64,000 bases of DNA from Tepidibacillus_B infernus. GTDB taxonomy: Bacteria > Bacillota > Bacilli > Tepidibacillales > Tepidibacillaceae. Shown piece after piece: positions 16,531 to 23,628 of the stretch. The translations under genes and the position numbers were made by a program. A model generated the notes under the pieces. The model was given only the letters and a program-made list of their open reading frames with translations, had not been told where the DNA came from and did not search any database. The DNA lies in NCBI RefSeq assembly GCF_048898065.1, contig NZ_JBLWFI010000001.1:620001-684000 (forward strand), read 5' to 3'. Position 1 is the first letter of the stretch, and the number at the start of each line of letters is the position of its first letter.

Positions 16531-18078
16531 TTAAGCTTTACTTAAATTCTCACTAACTGGTGATTTTTCCTCAACAGATAAAGATTGAGCACTACCTCGT
16601 GGAATGATGAACCATGCCGTGATAAGTGCCAAAAAGGAGAGGACAAAGGCTGTCCACATCGTGTTATGAATCGAATTTGCTAAGAAAGTAGCCATCCGAT
16701 CTAAGATATCTGGAGGAATCAAAGCGGCTTGGTCTCCTTCAAAAACACCTTGAGATTGTTCAATTTGCTGTAGTAATTCTGTAGGTAGCTTACCCTGATT
16801 TTGTAGAATAAAGAATTCTACTTGTGGCTTCATATTCATCGTTAAAACAGATCCGAGAATGGTCACACCAAGCGTTGCACCAATACTTCTTGCAAACATT
16901 TGGCTTGATGTTGCTAGTCCACGCTGTTCAAAAGTAACAGCACTCTGGACGGCAACAGCAAATGTAGTCATCGCTAATCCAAGTCCACCACCTAAGATGA
17001 ACATCGAAACAAGAACATAAACATAAGATGTATTGACACCTACTTGTGCAAGCATGAAACCAGAAATTGTCATTAAAGAGGCGCCAAACAAAATCGGTAA
17101 TCGATAACCATTCTTAAGAATCAGGCGACTAGCAACAATGGAGAAAAGACTCCAACCAATCACTTGGGGAGTGATACTAAGTCCAGCTTGTGTAGCACTT
17201 GTTCCGAGAACACCTTGAACATATAACGGAACGAACTGGATAGAGCCAAACATTCCAATCCCCATTAAGAAAGCTGTGAGATTGCTTGAACCAATGATTT
17301 TAATCTTAAAAAGGGATAATGGAATAAAAGGTTCTTTTGCTTTTTGTTCCACATAGATAAATAGAACAAGTAAGATAAGTGATAACCCAAAGAATGAATC
17401 CGTGATGATATGAAACCAACCGTAACGGCTAACAAGCAATGTACCATAAAGGAACATTACAATACTTGTGGAAAGCAAGGTTACGCCAAGAATATCAATT
17501 TTATGGGTATGTTTAGTCGTCTTCTGTTTGGGGAGAAAAATCGCAACTAATGTAATGACCAATATTCCAATCGGAAGATTTAAATAAAAAAGCCATCTCC
17601 AGGAGAAGTGATCTACAATAAAACCACCAATAAAAGGACCTATAATAGCAGATAATCCCCATATGCTTGAAAACAATCCTTGAACCTTTGCTCTTTGTTC
17701 TAGTGTGAACATGTCTCCAGCAATTGTCAATGCAAGGGGGAGAACACCACCAGCGCCTAATCCTTGGATTCCTCTAAATAAAACCAATTGAACCATTGTA
17801 TTTGCTTGTCCACTTAATGCGGAACCTAGCACAAACAATGTCACTGCAATAATAAACATCACCTTACGTCCATACATATCTGCCAATTTACCATAAATCG
17901 GCACAGTTGTTGTATTGGTCAACATAAAGGCTGAAAATACCCAGCTATATAATGAAAAACCACCTAAAGCACCAACAATCGTCGGCATTGCTGCATTGAC
18001 AATGGTGGCCTCCATTGCTGCAAGGAACATGCCAATCATGATTGCAAATGTTAGAATCTTACGCTGATAAGAAGACAT
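16531..18078 (-). CDS. DHA2-family MFS drug exporter (EmrB/QacA type)
   Basis: A 515-residue protein with about 14 hydrophobic segments. It has the MFS motif A GKLADMYGRK between helices 2 and 3, and a motif C-like GxxxGPxxGG stretch (GLSAIIGPFIGG) in helix 5. Members expel drugs or other organic molecules using the proton gradient. A large extracytoplasmic loop near residues 420-465 lies before the last helix. ATG 18078 has GGAGGTT just upstream. The stop codon lies two bases from the group II intron end. Substrate unknown. Confidence 0.85.
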   Translation of the reverse strand: MSSYQRKILTFAIMIGMFLAAMEATIVNAAMPTIVGALGGFSLYSWVFSAFMLTNTTTVPIYGKLADMYGRKVMFIIAVTLFVLGSALSGQANTMVQLVLFRGIQGLGAGGVLPLALTIAGDMFTLEQRAKVQGLFSSIWGLSAIIGPFIGGFIVDHFSWRWLFYLNLPIGILVITLVAIFLPKQKTTKHTHKIDILGVTLLSTSIVMFLYGTLLVSRYGWFHIITDSFFGLSLILLVLFIYVEQKAKEPFIPLSLFKIKIIGSSNLTAFLMGIGMFGSIQFVPLYVQGVLGTSATQAGLSITPQVIGWSLFSIVASRLILKNGYRLPILFGASLMTISGFMLAQVGVNTSYVYVLVSMFILGGGLGLAMTTFAVAVQSAVTFEQRGLATSSQMFARSIGATLGVTILGSVLTMNMKPQVEFFILQNQGKLPTELLQQIEQSQGVFEGDQAALIPPDILDRMATFLANSIHNTMWTAFVLSFLALITAWFIIPRGSAQSLSVEEKSPVSENLSKA

Positions 18079-18203
18079 AGATAACCTCCATTTCTAAAAG
18101 TAAAAATACAATATATTATTATGTGCTTTTTCTGGCTAAACATCAATAATCAAAGGTTTTTAAAACAGCATATCCCATCGTAATAAATTTTATAGATAAA
18201 AAA

Positions 18204-18233
18204 GAAGATTTCCCAAGTAACTGGAAAATCTTT
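18204..18233 (-). terminator. Terminator for the minus-strand lipoprotein gene
   Basis: Read on the minus strand, AAGATTTTCC pairs with GGAAATCTT and is followed by CTTTTTT. It lies just past the stop of the gene ending at 18241. The remaining bases up to 18079 are the AT-rich upstream region of the MFS gene. Confidence 0.75.
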
Positions 18234-18240
18234 AAACCCA

Positions 18241-18879
18241 CTATGATTCATTAACGAATCGTATATGTTTGATGACTTCAAGAAATGTTGGGAGTACTTT
18301 ATCTACGTTTCTTTGGAAGTATCGGAACTTAACAATCGTTCCTTGGTTCTTATCGTGTTGATAAAAAAAGAAATCGTTCCTGACCCCATTCTCATTAATT
18401 GTTGAAAATAGATATTCATCGAATATCATGAGATTTTTATCTTTTGTGAGAGGTGATCTAACTAATTCCTCTATAGCAAATTCTTCGGCTATTTCTCTAT
18501 TGACTATGTTAGAATCAATGGGACGTATAGAAATAAATTCAGCAATACTAAACCCAAATTCATTACCATCTTCAAACATATTTTCTTTTAGTATTTTCGG
18601 AACATATAAACCATATGAAGTAAATTTAACTTTTTTAAATTCGGCAGGTTCTATTTTTCCCTCAATGGTGATATTAATACTTTTTTCTCCATTGTATGCC
18701 GCATAATCAAATAGTTTTTGTTTCATCATTTCATTTTCTATGTTTTTTTCTTCTATTTTTACTTTCTTTGTTTCTTCTATTGATTCTTTAGGTTTTTGAT
18801 TTATCTCTTTTTGTTCAAAACTACCATTTTGACAACCAACTAAAAAAATGAAAAATAGAATAAATACTAACTTTTTCAC
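18241..18879 (-). CDS. Predicted lipoprotein, unknown function
   Basis: A 212-residue protein with a short hydrophobic signal peptide ending in the lipobox LVGC, so it is predicted to be lipid-anchored outside the membrane. The mature part begins with a charged, Lys/Glu-rich linker (about 35 residues) and continues as a mixed alpha/beta domain I do not recognise. I chose GTG 18879 because GAGGAGGT lies 9 bases upstream and the product then starts MKKLVF; a longer frame to 18921 adds non-signal residues. Its 5' leader contains a strong hairpin and a weak copy of the island promoter motif. Confidence 0.7.
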   Translation of the reverse strand: MKKLVFILFFIFLVGCQNGSFEQKEINQKPKESIEETKKVKIEEKNIENEMMKQKLFDYAAYNGEKSINITIEGKIEPAEFKKVKFTSYGLYVPKILKENMFEDGNEFGFSIAEFISIRPIDSNIVNREIAEEFAIEELVRSPLTKDKNLMIFDEYLFSTINENGVRNDFFFYQHDKNQGTIVKFRYFQRNVDKVLPTFLEVIKHIRFVNES

Positions 18880-18908
18880 ATAAATACCTCCTCTAGAATA
18901 ATTTACAT

Positions 18909-18947
18909 GAAAGAAGACCAAGTGTAAAGTAACACTGGTCTTCTTTC
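18909..18947 (-). promoter_or_regulatory. Leader hairpin upstream of the lipoprotein gene
   Basis: GAAAGAAGACCAAGTGT pairs with ACACTGGTCTTCTTTC around a 6-base loop, with one bulge. It lies between a candidate -10 (AATAAT, 18959-18954 on the minus strand) and the ribosome site, so it would form the 5' end of the mRNA. The arrangement resembles the leaders of the Cys-rich genes in this island. Confidence 0.55.
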
Positions 18948-18953
18948 GTTATG

Positions 18954-18989
18954 ATTATTAAATAATTCTATGGTGAAAGGTTTATCAAC
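18954..18989 (-). promoter_or_regulatory. Weak candidate copy of the island promoter motif
   Basis: On the minus strand GTTGATA is followed by AATAAT with the same spacing (26 bases between GTTG and the -10) as the clear copies at 20291, 21710, 24040 and 25742. It lacks the CCCCTTT block. Suggestive only. Confidence 0.3.
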
Positions 18990-19096
18990 GTTTACCAAAG
19001 GTATGATAATTGCTAATTAAAGTTAAATATATAGAAGGATTTTATTTATTTTATAAGAATACATGAATATACTGGTAAAAGAGGTGATCTTAAATA

Positions 19097-19837
19097 ATGA
19101 GAAATTTTATTGTTAAAGGTTTATTAGGATTTTTATGGAGTGCTTTGTTAAGTATCATCACAATGCTAGTCATATGGATTATTTTCAAAGATAAGAAGGA
19201 CATTGGAACAATTGCCATGTACTTTTTTTATACTTCCTTTATTTATTTGGCTATTGGAATAGCAAATACAATAGGAACCTATAGAGCAAGAGGGGATTTT
19301 AATTACCAACAAGCTAGAACGATTTCGAGCCAATCAGGCCTTGAACGGTCAAGAGAAGATATATTAGCAATAAGTAAATTCTATCGTTTATCTTCCATAA
19401 TGTATACTGTTGGCTTAATTTTATTTTTAACTAGTTATTTTATCCTATCTGGGTATGAACCAAACTTGTCAAAACTAAAACCACCATTGCCAACAGTTAC
19501 GGTTAATGAAAGGGAAATACCTGTGACACTAAGAGATTATTCAGTTCGCCAATATGGGATGGAATATCGTAATGTAGAACTTTCAACAGAAGAGATAGCT
19601 AAAAGTATAATTCCAACGAAAGTTGATCCTCATTCCAAATTAGTTGTTAAATTCAATGAAGAACCAAAGCGGATTTTTATAGGTCAATTAAATCAACCTT
19701 TTGGATTAGATAGAATGGTTGAAAATATGGTGTTTCTTTCAAAAGAAGAAGGAAAATATATTTACGAACTCCATGTAGAATGGGACGAAAAGAATGCCAA
19801 TTATGTTCTTGTTGTTCAAATAGATAGTAGTAAATAA
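19097..19837 (+). CDS. Membrane protein of unknown function
   Basis: A 246-residue protein with three predicted membrane helices in the first 125 residues (around 8-30, 38-58 and 98-120) and a soluble tail of about 120 residues, probably outside the cell. The helical part vaguely resembles DUF3899 proteins (the ARGDFNYQQAR segment after helix 2), but I am not certain. GAGGTGAT lies 10 bases upstream of ATG 19097. It is convergent with the Cys-rich gene at 19871, the same arrangement as the lipoprotein/Cys-rich pair at 23109-23952. Confidence 0.65.
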   Translation: MRNFIVKGLLGFLWSALLSIITMLVIWIIFKDKKDIGTIAMYFFYTSFIYLAIGIANTIGTYRARGDFNYQQARTISSQSGLERSREDILAISKFYRLSSIMYTVGLILFLTSYFILSGYEPNLSKLKPPLPTVTVNEREIPVTLRDYSVRQYGMEYRNVELSTEEIAKSIIPTKVDPHSKLVVKFNEEPKRIFIGQLNQPFGLDRMVENMVFLSKEEGKYIYELHVEWDEKNANYVLVVQIDSSK

Positions 19838-19839
19838 TA

Positions 19840-19863
19840 GGACTTGGAAAGGATCCAAGCCCT
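19840..19863. terminator. Hairpin between convergent genes
   Basis: GGACTTGG pairs with CCAAGCCC (one wobble) around AAAGGAT. It lies in the 33-base gap between two convergent genes. A similar GACTTGG/CCAAGTC hairpin lies at the equivalent place near 23600. No strong T-run. Confidence 0.5.
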
Positions 19864-19870
19864 TGAAAAA

Positions 19871-20203
19871 TTAACCAGCTGCACGACAATTTCCATCAGA
19901 TGTACAGAATTGGTAGCCCGGTAAGGTTGAACTATCTGTGTAATAAATCAAATTTGAATCAACTTCAAATAGATAGAGACTACTAATGTTACCGTAACCT
20001 TTAATAGCCCCTTCAGTACAATAGTCTGTGATTGCTCCTCCAAAATGAGGCCAGCCTCCACAAATAAATCGTTCTCCACAATCACATTGGTACCAACCTA
20101 CTAAAGAATCGATTTCTTGACCAGTATCAGCATCAACCACAGAACAGTCTCCTCTTGACAACATTTTATGATTTCCATAGATAGGACATGGTGCAATAGC
20201 CAT
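19871..20203 (-). CDS. Eight-cysteine small protein, paralogue 1
   Basis: A 110-residue protein of no family I can name. It has cysteines at 6, 20, 40, 42, 48, 62 and two near the C-terminus. The motifs are PCPIYG, YQCDCGER, WPHFGGA and CTEGAIKGYGN. There is no signal peptide. The same residues are kept in a paralogue at 23629, roughly two-thirds identical, so the cysteines are under selection. Paired CxC and distant cysteines could bind zinc or form disulfides; neither is proven. Its upstream region carries the best copy of the island promoter motif and a folded leader, so it is probably controlled by the adjacent SigO/RsoA-like pair. Confidence 0.75.
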   Translation of the reverse strand: MAIAPCPIYGNHKMLSRGDCSVVDADTGQEIDSLVGWYQCDCGERFICGGWPHFGGAITDYCTEGAIKGYGNISSLYLFEVDSNLIYYTDSSTLPGYQFCTSDGNCRAAG

Positions 20204-20231
20204 TTTAGATCATCCTTTCCCTTTTTATTTT

Positions 20232-20288
20232 CCAACAGAAGGAGTATAAAGAGTAATGGTTCACCCCTAACCATACTCTTTGTTCTGT
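20232..20288 (-). promoter_or_regulatory. Folded 5' leader of Cys-rich gene 1
   Basis: Read on the minus strand: ACAGAA pairs with TTCTGT, AAAGAGTA with TACTCTTT (with a bulged T), and TGGTT with AACCA around a GGGGTG-containing loop. The leader begins directly after the -10. The copy at 23967 keeps the fold: where bases differ, T-A becomes T-G and A-T becomes G-T, both still paired in RNA. Confidence 0.6.
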
Positions 20289-20290
20289 CT

Positions 20291-20327
20291 ATTATATAAA
20301 GGGGATTGAAAGTCAAAAATAACAACC
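20291..20327 (-). promoter_or_regulatory. Island promoter, copy at Cys-rich gene 1
   Basis: Minus strand: GGTTGTTATTTTT near -42, then CCCCTTTA and TATAAT (20296-20291). The near match TTGACT is only 14 bases from TATAAT, too close for a normal sigma-A promoter. The GGTTGTTA and CCCCTTT blocks recur at 24040 and 25742. Confidence 0.6.
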
Positions 20328-20358
20328 ATAGTTTCAAAAAAGATTGAAAAAAATAAAA

Positions 20359-20390
20359 AAATCTGATTCAGAAGTTTCCAAATCAGATTT
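20359..20390 (-). terminator. Terminator of the sigma operon
   Basis: AAATCTGATT pairs with AATCAGATTT; on the minus strand it is followed by a T-rich run. It lies about 40 bases after the rsoA-like stop. Confidence 0.82.
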
Positions 20391-20430
20391 AAATTATAAT
20401 AAAGTAGGTCTTATTTGTATGCAAATGTCT

Positions 20431-20670
20431 TTACATAATTCTACGGTGAAATTCTTCAAAGTCGGGCACCTCATCTAACTTATATTTTTTTGCTGTTAAA
20501 AAAATCTTCAAAAATAGTTCTTGTCGAAGATCTTCTCTATCGTTATAATTGGCTTGGTTTAATAAACGATTGACTTTTGGCTCTAATTGATGAATAAATT
20601 TGATTAAAGACGAATCGTTTCCATCTTGGACTTCTCTTATCAATTGATATAACTCGCTCAACCTATTCAC
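20431..20670 (-). CDS. rsoA: RsoA-like accessory sigma subunit
   Basis: A 79-residue protein, the same length as RsoA (YvrHa) of B. subtilis. It resembles an isolated sigma region 1.2-2.2: YNDREDLRQELFLKIF looks like the core-RNA-polymerase-binding helix that ordinary sigma factors carry in one chain. In B. subtilis RsoA supplies this part to SigO, which lacks it. The start is a GTG that overlaps the yvrJ-like stop (GTGA), so the three genes are translationally coupled. Assignment rests on length, motif and operon context and is not checked by search. Confidence 0.7.
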   Translation of the reverse strand: MNRLSELYQLIREVQDGNDSSLIKFIHQLEPKVNRLLNQANYNDREDLRQELFLKIFLTAKKYKLDEVPDFEEFHRRIM

Positions 20671-20828
20671 CTACCCGATGTATATTCCCGGATAGCTTGT
20701 CCCAGTTGATCGATACTTTGTCTTAAGGTATCAATTTTCTTTTCAAACCGTATTAACAAATAAATAGCGATTACGATAGGGAAGCCAACATTGCCAATAG
20801 CATTATACCATTCGCTTGCTTCGTTCAT
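20667..20828 (-). CDS. yvrJ: YvrJ-family small membrane peptide
   Basis: A 53-residue peptide, too short for most gene finders. It has one membrane helix (VGFPIVIAIYLLIRFE, about residues 14-29) followed by an amphipathic charged tail (KIDTLRQSIDQL). This FPIV-xx-YLL-xRxE-xK pattern is that of the YvrJ family, which in B. subtilis is linked to the SigO/RsoA locus. ATG overlaps the upstream stop (ATGA), and its own stop overlaps the rsoA-like start, so all three proteins are made from one mRNA in close proportion. Its role is unknown; a membrane link for the sigma pair is a possible guess. Confidence 0.72.
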   Translation of the reverse strand: MNEASEWYNAIGNVGFPIVIAIYLLIRFEKKIDTLRQSIDQLGQAIREYTSGR

Positions 20829-21646
20829 GTTCTCACCCCCATGGCTTTTCTAATCTTTTCTAATGCAGTCTTTCTTGTTTTGGAAACAGCTTGTTGGGAT
20901 ACATTTAGCACCATTGCAATCTCGACATCTTTTAGCAATTTGACAAAGGAGAGGTAAAGGATTTTTTGTTGATGATTCGTAAGCTGTTTAAAAGCTTGAT
21001 ATAGATGATCGTCGGATAAATAGGAATCCAACGAATCTAACCCATCTATATCTTCTAAACTAATGGTTTCTGTATCTGCAATCGTATCAAGTAATGTGGT
21101 TTCACGATCATTACCGATAGGTTGTTCAAGGATCAATGCTTCCCTTTTATGGTGTTGGGACCGTTTTTTACTAAATGTGATGGCTTCGAAATATAGAATC
21201 TGATTAAGATAAACCTTAAAACGATATTCGAAATAAAATTCTTTAAACAATTGATTCAGCGATTCTGTATAGTATTTGTCGTTGAAGAGAGATAAAACAA
21301 AAACATTCAGATGAATTTCTTCTTCAAGAAAACGTGAAAAGAGATGATTTTGGTTGAATTCTGGATTTTTTATTAGATAATAGTCTAGTTTTTGTTTTAA
21401 AAAGGGAAAACGATTTAACTTGAAAAACTTCTTTTTCATGTTAATTTCTTTCGCTTCTAAGTATTCATGGTAAATCTTAATTCCAATCGTTTCGATATCA
21501 GATGCAATGAATATGGGATTGTTATTGTCCGAAGGGATAGGTTGAATTTGATTAAAATACACTAACTCTTCAATGTCTACAAAATCTTTTATTGGTAATT
21601 CTGGATGGGAAAAATATCCTTTAATTGTATAAAAATCCTTTTTCAT
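20825..21646 (-). CDS. sigO: SigO-like sigma factor (region 4 subunit)
   Basis: A 273-residue protein. The C-terminal 70 residues form a clear sigma region 4 helix-turn-helix (LTNHQQKILYL ... DVEIAMVLNVSQQAVSKTRKTALEKI). Residues around 160-190 (FSKKRSQHHKREALILEQP) resemble the region 2.4-3 linker of Firmicute sigma factors. No good region 2.1-2.2 core-binding helix is seen; the rsoA-like gene downstream encodes one. The first 150 residues are unlike known sigma domains to my eye. ATG 21646 is preferred (GGAGGTG 9 bases upstream); ATG 21652 is possible. It is longer than B. subtilis SigO (about 206 residues as I recall). Its own upstream region carries the shared motif, suggesting autoregulation. 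Confidence 0.72.
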   Translation of the reverse strand: MKKDFYTIKGYFSHPELPIKDFVDIEELVYFNQIQPIPSDNNNPIFIASDIETIGIKIYHEYLEAKEINMKKKFFKLNRFPFLKQKLDYYLIKNPEFNQNHLFSRFLEEEIHLNVFVLSLFNDKYYTESLNQLFKEFYFEYRFKVYLNQILYFEAITFSKKRSQHHKREALILEQPIGNDRETTLLDTIADTETISLEDIDGLDSLDSYLSDDHLYQAFKQLTNHQQKILYLSFVKLLKDVEIAMVLNVSQQAVSKTRKTALEKIRKAMGVRT

Positions 21647-21709
21647 ATTCATTTCACCTCCAATATAAGGGAAAATATCCTTTTATTTATTTCTATCATA
21701 GATGTTTAT

Positions 21710-21746
21710 ATATATTAAAGAGTCATTAGAATGAAAAAATACAACC
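21710..21746 (-). promoter_or_regulatory. Island promoter, copy at the sigma operon
   Basis: Minus strand: GGTTGTATTTTTT, then CTCTTTA and ATATAT at the same spacing as the other copies. The CCCC block is replaced by ACTC. The position, about 64 bases before the ATG, fits an autoregulated sigma operon. Confidence 0.5.
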
Positions 21747-21813
21747 ATTCGTCGAACAAATTTGAAAAAACAGTTCTATTTTACATTGTCAGAGGAAGTA
21801 GGGAAAAATATTT

Positions 21814-22103
21814 ATGGAAATACAAAAAATGGAATATTATAAGATTGTTGTTGGATACTAGCAAATCTTAGATTCTTATTACTCATAATTGTTTTTACCT
21901 CGTTTGAACAATGGGGAGATTTTGGAAAGAAATATTTACCAAATCAATATTTGCCATTATATAATTACATAACCATGGATGATAACATAGATTTTAAAAA
22001 AGAATCTTTAATCTTTCTAAGTTCTGTTGGTGCAAAAACTTGGTATAATCTATCTTTAGCGTCAGTAAAAAAAATACTAATCGTTAATAATGAACTAAAC
22101 TAA
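21814..22103 (+). pseudogene. Possible broken small plus-strand gene
   Basis: An ATG at 21814 follows GAGGAAGTAGGG but stops after 15 codons at 21861. One frame away, reading continues open to 22103 with a hydrophobic stretch (LRFLLLIIVF) and a plausible soluble tail (SFEQWGDFGKKYLP). A single frameshift would restore one protein of about 95 residues. No family is recognised. The flanking bases 21653-22286 hold nothing else except the sigma promoter and a hairpin at 22169. Confidence 0.3.
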
Positions 22104-22168
22104 GTAATTTGGAAAATATTTATCAGAATGATAAGGATTCAAAGGTGAACAGAATCTCAAAATTAACA

Positions 22169-22196
22169 AACTGGACATAAATAAAGATGTCCAGTT
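22169..22196. terminator. Terminator-like hairpin
   Basis: AACTGGACAT pairs perfectly with ATGTCCAGTT around an 8-base loop. It lies after the broken plus-strand frame and shares its CTGGACAT stem core with the hairpin in the 230-base repeats. No T-run. Confidence 0.5.
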
Positions 22197-22286
22197 AGCT
22201 AACATAGTTGGGTATAATTTTCCGATAAAAACTTCAGTCCAATTTTGAATATTGAAATGAAGTTTCTAAACGATCAAAATTATTTA

Positions 22287-22640
22287 TTAACTTAAACTAG
22301 TAAATCTACCGCGGCTAGTGGTATTTGATCCATTTTTGTCAACTGGGGAGGAAAATACTCCTAAATAATTTGGAATATCTGTTTCGTACTGATATATTTC
22401 AGAACCAGTGTAATAATTTCCACTACTCCATGCAATGGTTTGCCATTCTTTTGTAACTCCCCACCTATTATGCATATATTCTACAACACTTTTACTTCCA
22501 TAAATTCCGGTAGACCACTTATAACCGTTCATATTATAAAATTCATTCATTGCATCTGATATCCCATGAAAATAGTTGTCTACATTAGTTAGATAATTAT
22601 TCATATCAGCATCAACAGCAAAATAAATGTTCCGTCCATC
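22287..22640 (-). pseudogene. N-terminally truncated DUF1906 (Rv2525c-like, glycoside-hydrolase-like) gene
   Basis: The minus-strand frame reads NIYFAVDAD ... YFHGISDA ... GIYGSKSVVEYM ... WQTIAWSSG ... EIYQY, a good match to the second half of DUF1906 domains, which act on or bind cell-wall or envelope polymers. The first half is missing. Instead, the frame is preceded by a TAA and by a leader almost identical to those of the two Cys-rich genes (CTGTTCAAT ... AAAGGATG). The ATG served by that ribosome site is in a different frame and stops after 12 codons. I read this as a leader joined to a gene fragment by deletion, hence a pseudogene. A reduced product from ATG 22604 is unlikely. Confidence 0.65.
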
Positions 22641-22678
22641 TTAAACCATCCTTTCCTTTTTTATAATTGAACAGATGG

Positions 22679-22910
22679 AATGTCCATTATGACGTAATCA
22701 ACGATAAACTAATAGCAACTGTTGGTGCACAGATTTCACCAATTAGATTTATTGGAAAAATACGATTATAATGGTAAAATGTATAAGAACAAATCGATTA
22801 GGTTTGAATCCTTATCCAATTAGACTAGACTTAGAATAAGTTCCTCATCTAACAATCAATAAAACTGGACATAAGATAATATGTGCCCAGTTTTTTTTTT
22901 TAATGGTCTT
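22679..22910 (+). repeat. 230-base direct repeat, copy 1
   Basis: Apart from a 2-base difference in a poly-T run, this stretch is identical to 24233-24462. It contains two short reading frames that look like pieces of one protein split by a frameshift (VINDKLIATVGAQ and NGKMYKNKSIRF) and a terminator-like hairpin at 22861-22901. Near-identity across both copies means recent duplication or gene conversion. Its left edge cuts the leader of the DUF1906 fragment. Confidence 0.85.
22861..22901 (+). terminator. Terminator inside repeat copy 1
   Basis: AAAACTGG-ACATA pairs with TATGT-GCCCAGTTTT, followed by a T-run of 11. The same structure ends repeat copy 2 near 24450. Confidence 0.65.
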
Positions 22911-22941
22911 ATGCCTCATTTTATAGGCGCATTATACATAA
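22891..22941 (+). repeat. 51-base repeat, copy 1 (tail)
   Basis: The poly-T and following TAATGGTCTTATGCC ... GCATTATACATAA sequence recurs at 26291-26341. It contains a small hairpin (ATGCCT / AGGCGCAT). It overlaps the end of the 230-base repeat, so the repeats are mosaic. Confidence 0.8.
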
Positions 22942-22989
22942 ATTGAAGCAAAAATTGTGAAAATTTGCTTATTTTATAGAAATAAAGAG

Positions 22990-23068
22990 TAACCATCTGG
23001 TAAAATGTTCTATAATGAAAGGGTGTCATTACGAAAAGTTCATTCAAAGAATGGTTGGGCATTAACGT
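22990..23068 (+). pseudogene. C-terminal remnant of the GVITKVHS-module family
   Basis: The DNA here (GTGTCATTACGAAAA ... TTAACGTGTTAG) is a diverged copy of the 3' end of the gene at 24581-25009. It reads GVITK, then after a one-base insertion VHSKNGWALT and a stop. It lies just upstream of the lipoprotein gene and explains the spurious N-terminal extension of that frame. Confidence 0.65.
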
Positions 23069-23108
23069 GTTAGCAAAAAAAAAGAAAATGAAATGGGAGA
23101 TGGGTAAA

Positions 23109-23594
23109 TTGTTGAAAAAACTCTCGGTGTTATTGCTTTTCCTTCTTGTTATAGGTTGTTCTAACTCCTCTGACGAACAATCAGCAATGCAACTGGCAAA
23201 AGAATTTAAAATGATTCAGTATGAGATTACGGACTATACTCATATTAGTGACCTAACAGAATACCAGAAAAATATATTGGAAAAATTAAAGCCTTATCTT
23301 ACCGAGGAGGAATACCAAGATTTTTCGGCTAATCGACTAGCTGGGATTGTTCCTTCTATAGCTCAAAAATATAAAACCAATATTCATGTTGAAGATATAA
23401 CATTTACTAAAAACCAAGAAAACAAAGAAAAAGGAACAATAGGATTTAGTTACACAATCACATTAAAGTCATCTGGAGAAATCAATAAAACTATTGTAGA
23501 AAAAGGAAAAATGATTTTGACCAAAACAGCAGAAGGTTGGTTAATTAGCAATGATTCAAGCGAACATAGCCTCTTAAGGGGAATTAACAAATAA
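23109..23594 (+). CDS. Predicted lipoprotein, unknown function
   Basis: About 161 residues. The signal peptide KKLSVLLLFLLVIGC ends in a lipobox with its cysteine, so the protein should be anchored outside the membrane. The mature domain is mixed alpha/beta (helical first half with YQKNILEKLKPYL, then beta strands with TIGFSYTITLKSSG), reminiscent of NTF2-like folds, without a firm family. I chose TTG 23109 (GGGAG 9 bases upstream; TTG 23112 is next); the longer frame to 23055 includes the remnant of another gene. It is convergent with Cys-rich gene 2. A copy of its last codons survives at 26355. Confidence 0.65.
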   Translation: MLKKLSVLLLFLLVIGCSNSSDEQSAMQLAKEFKMIQYEITDYTHISDLTEYQKNILEKLKPYLTEEEYQDFSANRLAGIVPSIAQKYKTNIHVEDITFTKNQENKEKGTIGFSYTITLKSSGEINKTIVEKGKMILTKTAEGWLISNDSSEHSLLRGINK

Positions 23595-23620
23595 AAGACT
23601 TGGATTTCTCCAAGTCTTTT
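23593..23620. terminator. Bidirectional terminator
   Basis: AAAAGACTTGG pairs perfectly with CCAAGTCTTTT around a 6-base loop, between the convergent lipoprotein and Cys-rich genes. Confidence 0.85.
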
Positions 23621-23628
23621 ATTTGTTG

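Noticed and set aside
20291..20327. TTGACT/TATAAT as an ordinary sigma-A promoter for Cys-rich gene 1
   Set aside because: The spacing is 14 bases, and the other motif copies keep GGTTGT and the -10 spacing but not TTGACT.
20101..20337. Minus-strand open frame of 78 codons over the start of Cys-rich gene 1
   Set aside because: It lies across the conserved leader and the beginning of the better-supported gene, without a ribosome site.
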